Positions 40,115 to 42,252 of a DNA stretch of 42,252 bases are shown one piece after another. Position 1 is the stretch's first letter, and each line of letters opens with the position of its first letter. Both the position numbers and the translations under genes were made by a program. This DNA is from Candidatus Roizmanbacteria bacterium. Lineage in GTDB: Bacteria > Patescibacteriota > Microgenomatia > UBA1406 > GWC2-37-13. The notes under the pieces are model-generated. The model was not told the origin of the DNA and ran no database searches. It saw nothing but the letters and a program-made list of their open reading frames with translations. The stretch covers positions 1-42,252 of the forward strand of contig JACQCK010000040.1 of NCBI GenBank assembly GCA_016201695.1, given 5' to 3'.

Positions 40115-40205
40115 CGCCACTTCCGAAGTGGTAGTTAAATTAGGCCGACACAACAGTCGGAATTAAGACGTTAATTTGGTCTTTCCGCCACCTCCGAAGT
40201 GGCGG
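40115..40205 (+). repeat. 91-bp palindrome-ended repeat, family B copy 2
   Basis: Same layout as the copy at 36333-36423: left palindrome GCCACTTCCGAAGTGGT (one mismatch at the end), core stems CCGAC-ACAACA-GTCGG and AATTAA-GACG-TTAATT, right palindrome CCGCCACCTCCGAAGTGGCGG. Core differences from copy 1 are transitions; two fall in the first stem, where C pairs with G here and T would pair as G-U in copy 1. The two copies bracket the Nudix/EEP/CxxC/ATPase block. Confidence 0.9.
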
Positions 40206-40284
40206 GCCGTCGGCTAAAGCAATTGTAGGATACGGACGAACGCACGTTCTCGGTTTTTTAAGCGAAAGAAAAAAATCACCCCAA

Positions 40285-40902
40285 TTAGTAGAATCTAGTT
40301 CTGTCTTTTAACCCAAAAACACTCTTTATCTCCACTTTGTTTCGAGCACATTCTAACTCGATATATCCAGCGTTTATAAGGGTAGTAAAAAATATTTTTT
40401 GATAAGGGATATATCCTAAACCGCCTAGTAATATTCTCATTAGTAAGCCGTGTGAGACCATACACACCGTCTGGCCGCTATTTTTTTTTGAAGTAAATTT
40501 AATAAACTTAATTATCCTTCTGTATGCCTCGGCGAAACTTTCAATATTATCGTTCAGTTTATAGTCCCATGCGTCTTTACCTTTTAAGGTTAAATAGTTT
40601 TTGTTTAAGTCTTTTGCTTGAGTATTTGATATGTTGCCGATATTACGTTCATTTAGATCAGTACAATATTGAACAGATGCATTAAATATATTGGCAACAA
40701 TTGTACTTGTATCTTTGGCATAATTAGTATTTGCAGAAAGTATTACGTCAAATTTGATGTTTCTTAGTATATTGGCCGTTTTTTCAGTCTGTCGCTTACC
40801 TTCTTCAGTAAGTTTAGCAGTGTGTAAATGAGAATAAGGGATAATGTTTTCGTCAGTCAGTCCATGGCGGATGATAAAAATTCGACAATTTGGTTTTAAC
40901 AT
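40285..40902 (-). CDS. Histidine phosphatase superfamily protein (phosphoglycerate mutase-like)
   Basis: A 205-residue protein. The catalytic RHG motif is in IFIIRHGLTDENI near residue 13, and the second catalytic histidine is in TVCMVSHGLLMRILLGGLGY. KLTEEGKRQTEKTANIL is the typical helix after the RHG loop, and FDVILSAN the following strand (usually SxxxRAxxT; here the arginine is replaced in SANTNYAKDT). The replaced arginine is odd and may change the substrate. It could act on small phosphates such as sugar or nucleotide phosphates. A TATAAT ends 6 bases before the ATG. Confidence 0.86.
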   Translation of the reverse strand: MLKPNCRIFIIRHGLTDENIIPYSHLHTAKLTEEGKRQTEKTANILRNIKFDVILSANTNYAKDTSTIVANIFNASVQYCTDLNERNIGNISNTQAKDLNKNYLTLKGKDAWDYKLNDNIESFAEAYRRIIKFIKFTSKKNSGQTVCMVSHGLLMRILLGGLGYIPYQKIFFTTLINAGYIELECARNKVEIKSVFGLKDRTRFY

Positions 40903-40950
40903 ATAGAAATTATACCCGACGTTGATATGATCTTACAGCTTATTGTGAGG

Positions 40951-41023
40951 ATTTAAATCTTTTGGGTGACTGGGTGAGGGAACTTAGCACTAATGTAATA
41001 TCTCTGTCTGTAAAGATTTAAAT
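40951..41023. repeat. Intergenic 12-bp inverted repeat enclosing a 17-mer that recurs at 41467
   Basis: ATTTAAATCTTT (40951-40962) and AAAGATTTAAAT (41012-41023) are perfect inverted arms. Between them lies ACTGGGTGAGGGAACTT (40969-40985), repeated exactly at 41467-41483 next to the NYN gene. Both 17-mers sit just beyond the 3' end of a reverse-strand gene or between two of them. No ORF or known RNA is seen. Confidence 0.6.
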
Positions 41024-41376
41024 TAAGGATTTGCTACTGTTATTCCCCCTATTATGGCTTTTGCAAAAAGATTTTCTTGTCGTGCATCTGATCTTATACC
41101 GTTAATTAGCTCTAAAGGAGTATGATTTGGCTGTCTCCTGGCAACTGAGGTAAAATAGCCAAATTGTGTCAATTGAAAAGCAAAACGAGTAAGTAACAGA
41201 GAATTAGATTTAATTAATAAATCGGTCAATAATTCTATAATTTTATCTGTTGGTAATGCATATGCTAAACAGGCAATACCAATTTGTCTCAACTGCCAAG
41301 AAGGAATATTTAGTCCTTCAGGCATTGAAAATTGGCTTGGATGAATTATTGCGCGAATAGCCTCAAATTTTGGCAT
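41023..41376 (-). CDS. Hypothetical helical protein (117 aa)
   Basis: A 117-residue soluble protein without a recognised family. It is rich in Leu and Ile helices (WQLRQIGIACLAYALPTDKI, IELLTDLLIKSNSLLLTRFA), perhaps a small HEAT-like or death-fold-like bundle; that is only an impression. The stop overlaps the right arm of the inverted repeat at 40951-41023. A good promoter is present: TTGAAA, 17 bases, TATAAT (41387-41382 on the reverse strand), 5 bases before the ATG, which supports it being a real, separately expressed gene. Confidence 0.7.
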   Translation of the reverse strand: MPKFEAIRAIIHPSQFSMPEGLNIPSWQLRQIGIACLAYALPTDKIIELLTDLLIKSNSLLLTRFAFQLTQFGYFTSVARRQPNHTPLELINGIRSDARQENLFAKAIIGGITVANP

Positions 41377-41466
41377 GTCCTATTATACTATGGGTTTAAA
41401 GTAATTTCAAGTAAGCGGCTACTATTTGAAATTTACTTATTATAACATGCAAAAGAATTTTTAGTA

Positions 41467-41483
41467 ACTGGGTGAGGGAACTT
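41467..41483 (+). repeat. Second copy of the 17-mer ACTGGGTGAGGGAACTT
   Basis: Exact match to 40969-40985. It lies 10 bases beyond the 3' end of the NYN-domain gene. Upstream of it is an imperfect inverted repeat (AAGTAATTTCAA with TTGAAATTTACTT, about 41399-41441). Confidence 0.7.
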
Positions 41484-41493
41484 CGAACCCAAA

Positions 41494-42033
41494 TTATTTC
41501 ATTTTAGCAAAAGGAACAAGATCCTCTCGCTTTAATAATCGAGATTCTGAACAATTGGCAATCATAGCAAGAGAAGGCGAGTGAGAGAATCCGATATATT
41601 CTACAGTTTTTTGTTTCTCCTTTGCCTTTTTTATTGCTGGAAGTAAATCGGTGTCTGATGAGACAAGGATAAAATGATCACATAAATTCTCGTATGTAGC
41701 GACCAACATATCGACGGCCATGTTTACATCCACACCTTTTTCATGGAACTTATTATCTGATTTAAGAAGATAACCAAGCGAATACTGTACCCGATGTAAT
41801 TTAAGATGAGCAAATAGCTTACGTTGATTATTAAATAATACCTGGGTTTTTTCTGTTCCATCAGTTCGTACTTTACCTATATAGTAAATACACTTAGTGA
41901 GTCTATATTCACCAATTAGCATTTTGCTGAAATGAGAAAAGTCAAAGTCAAGAAGATAATGCAGTTTCAAATATTTTAGTTTGAAGTAAAAGTTACTTCC
42001 ATCAATAAGAACAAAACAACGTTTTTGTCTCAT
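41494..42033 (-). CDS. NYN-domain (LabA/DUF88-like, PIN-fold) putative ribonuclease
   Basis: A 179-residue protein with the three acidic motifs of NYN/PIN-like nucleases: FVLIDGSNFYF (first Asp plus Asn), KGVDVNMAVDML (second acidic site) and ILVSSDTDLLPAIKKAKE (third). Proteins of this family are metal-dependent RNases or RNA-binding proteins acting on RNA turnover. The GKVRTDGTEKTQVLFNNQRK segment is the expected loop region. It is a stand-alone gene with a TATAAT ending 8 bases before the ATG. A promoter and intrinsic terminator directly upstream on the same strand suggest attenuation or a separate short RNA. Confidence 0.9.
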   Translation of the reverse strand: MRQKRCFVLIDGSNFYFKLKYLKLHYLLDFDFSHFSKMLIGEYRLTKCIYYIGKVRTDGTEKTQVLFNNQRKLFAHLKLHRVQYSLGYLLKSDNKFHEKGVDVNMAVDMLVATYENLCDHFILVSSDTDLLPAIKKAKEKQKTVEYIGFSHSPSLAMIANCSESRLLKREDLVPFAKMK

Positions 42034-42049
42034 TGGAAGTTATTATACT

Positions 42050-42086
42050 AAAAAAAATCCTGCGAAGACCTTTCGGTGTCGCAGGA
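42050..42086 (-). terminator. Intrinsic terminator upstream of the NYN gene (reverse strand)
   Basis: On the reverse strand, TCCTGCGA and TCGCAGGA (42086-42079 and 42065-42058) form a perfect 8-bp stem with an inner CC/GG around GAAA, followed by eight T (42057-42050). It ends 3 bases before the TATAAT of the NYN gene. It stops transcripts coming from the right, including those from the promoter at 42102-42130. Confidence 0.88.
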
Positions 42087-42101
42087 GAATTTAGTAACAA
42101 C

Positions 42102-42130
42102 ATTATATGGATTGATGAAACATTTGTCAA
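42102..42130 (-). promoter_or_regulatory. Perfect consensus promoter feeding directly into a terminator
   Basis: On the reverse strand, TTGACA (42130-42125), exactly 17 bases and TATAAT (42107-42102). The expected transcript would start near 42095 and meet the terminator within about 45 bases. The rest of the window to 42252 has no gene that I can support. Confidence 0.82.
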
Positions 42131-42252
42131 GGTCACGCAAAATTCTCCGTAGAAATCCGACAGTTTCAGCCTTGAGAAATTGATAACGGTGGTTTCATGT
42201 TAAGGCTCATATGGGGTCTGTGATAGTGATATCTTTGTAAAAATGATTCTAC

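Noticed and set aside
8733-40205. CRISPR array or CRISPR leader in the palindromic repeats
   Set aside because: There are only four elements in two distant pairs, with no regular short spacers and no cas genes.
36333-40205. Target-site duplications around the repeat elements
   Set aside because: The bases directly outside each copy do not match between the two sides, so I cannot claim transposition from this alone.
40966-41490. tRNA remnants
   Set aside because: The 17-mer and the nearby TTCGAA resemble a T-arm only loosely, and no cloverleaf can be drawn.

Overview
This window looks like part of the chromosome of an uncultivated bacterium of the Candidate Phyla Radiation (Patescibacteria), most likely a Microgenomates-type lineage. 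That placement is inference. It rests on proline/threonine-rich linkers ending many surface proteins, cohesin-like and dockerin-like modules, a DUF11-type surface protein, many membrane proteins of the glycosyltransferase type, a HerA-like ATPase paired with a CxxC protein, and tight packing with small overlaps. TGA is used as a stop, so this is not a code-25 lineage. About sixteen genes have a -10 hexamer ending only 5 to 9 bases before the start codon, so leaderless mRNAs appear to be the norm, and I used this to correct several starts.

Layout. 1-4234: a five-gene forward operon of secreted or membrane-anchored proteins (propeller plus dockerin, cohesin-like plus dockerin, two more cohesin-like proteins, one with an LPQTG tail, and a fibronectin-like protein). 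4258-8696: housekeeping genes (M50 protease, rpmB, def, DsbB-like protein, GT2 glycosyltransferase, small unknown, ychF). 8733-12495: a two-gene cassette of unknown function (979 and 147 residues) with a consensus promoter, bracketed by two near-identical 132-bp elements that end in the palindrome GCCACTTCSGAAGTGGC. 12545-16086: flavin reductase-like protein, hflX and a membrane-anchored SGNH-type protein. 16114-18885: a TrpR-type repressor whose promoter carries a near-consensus trp operator, followed by a TrpD/phosphorylase-like protein and a BtpA-family TIM barrel. 18860-20636: VKOR, a Crp/Fnr regulator and a YtxH-like protein. 20651-23370: a serine hydrolase plus VanY peptidase, apparently one gene split by a -1 frameshift, and a small membrane protein. 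23376-29607: surface glycosylation genes, one of them also split by a -1 frameshift at an A6 run. 29690-31528: a Tat-signal protein with an internal duplication and a DUF11-like protein. 31635-36319: an RNA methyltransferase overlapping an antisense tRNA-Thr, a GT-C-like membrane protein, an FAD-type oxidoreductase, a candidate small RNA and a membrane-anchored protein.

36333-42252 is visibly more AT-rich and reads as an accessory region. Two 91-bp elements with the same palindromic ends as the 132-bp elements bracket a Nudix hydrolase, a broken endonuclease/phosphatase gene and the CxxC protein/HerA ATPase pair. Beyond them lie a histidine phosphatase, an unknown protein and an NYN-domain protein whose upstream region holds a promoter feeding straight into an intrinsic terminator.

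The strongest leads are the palindrome-ended repeats that twice bracket gene cassettes, the TrpR/operator/TrpD-like/BtpA module, the recurrent leaderless promoter layout, and genes split in the -1 direction at in-phase slippery runs.
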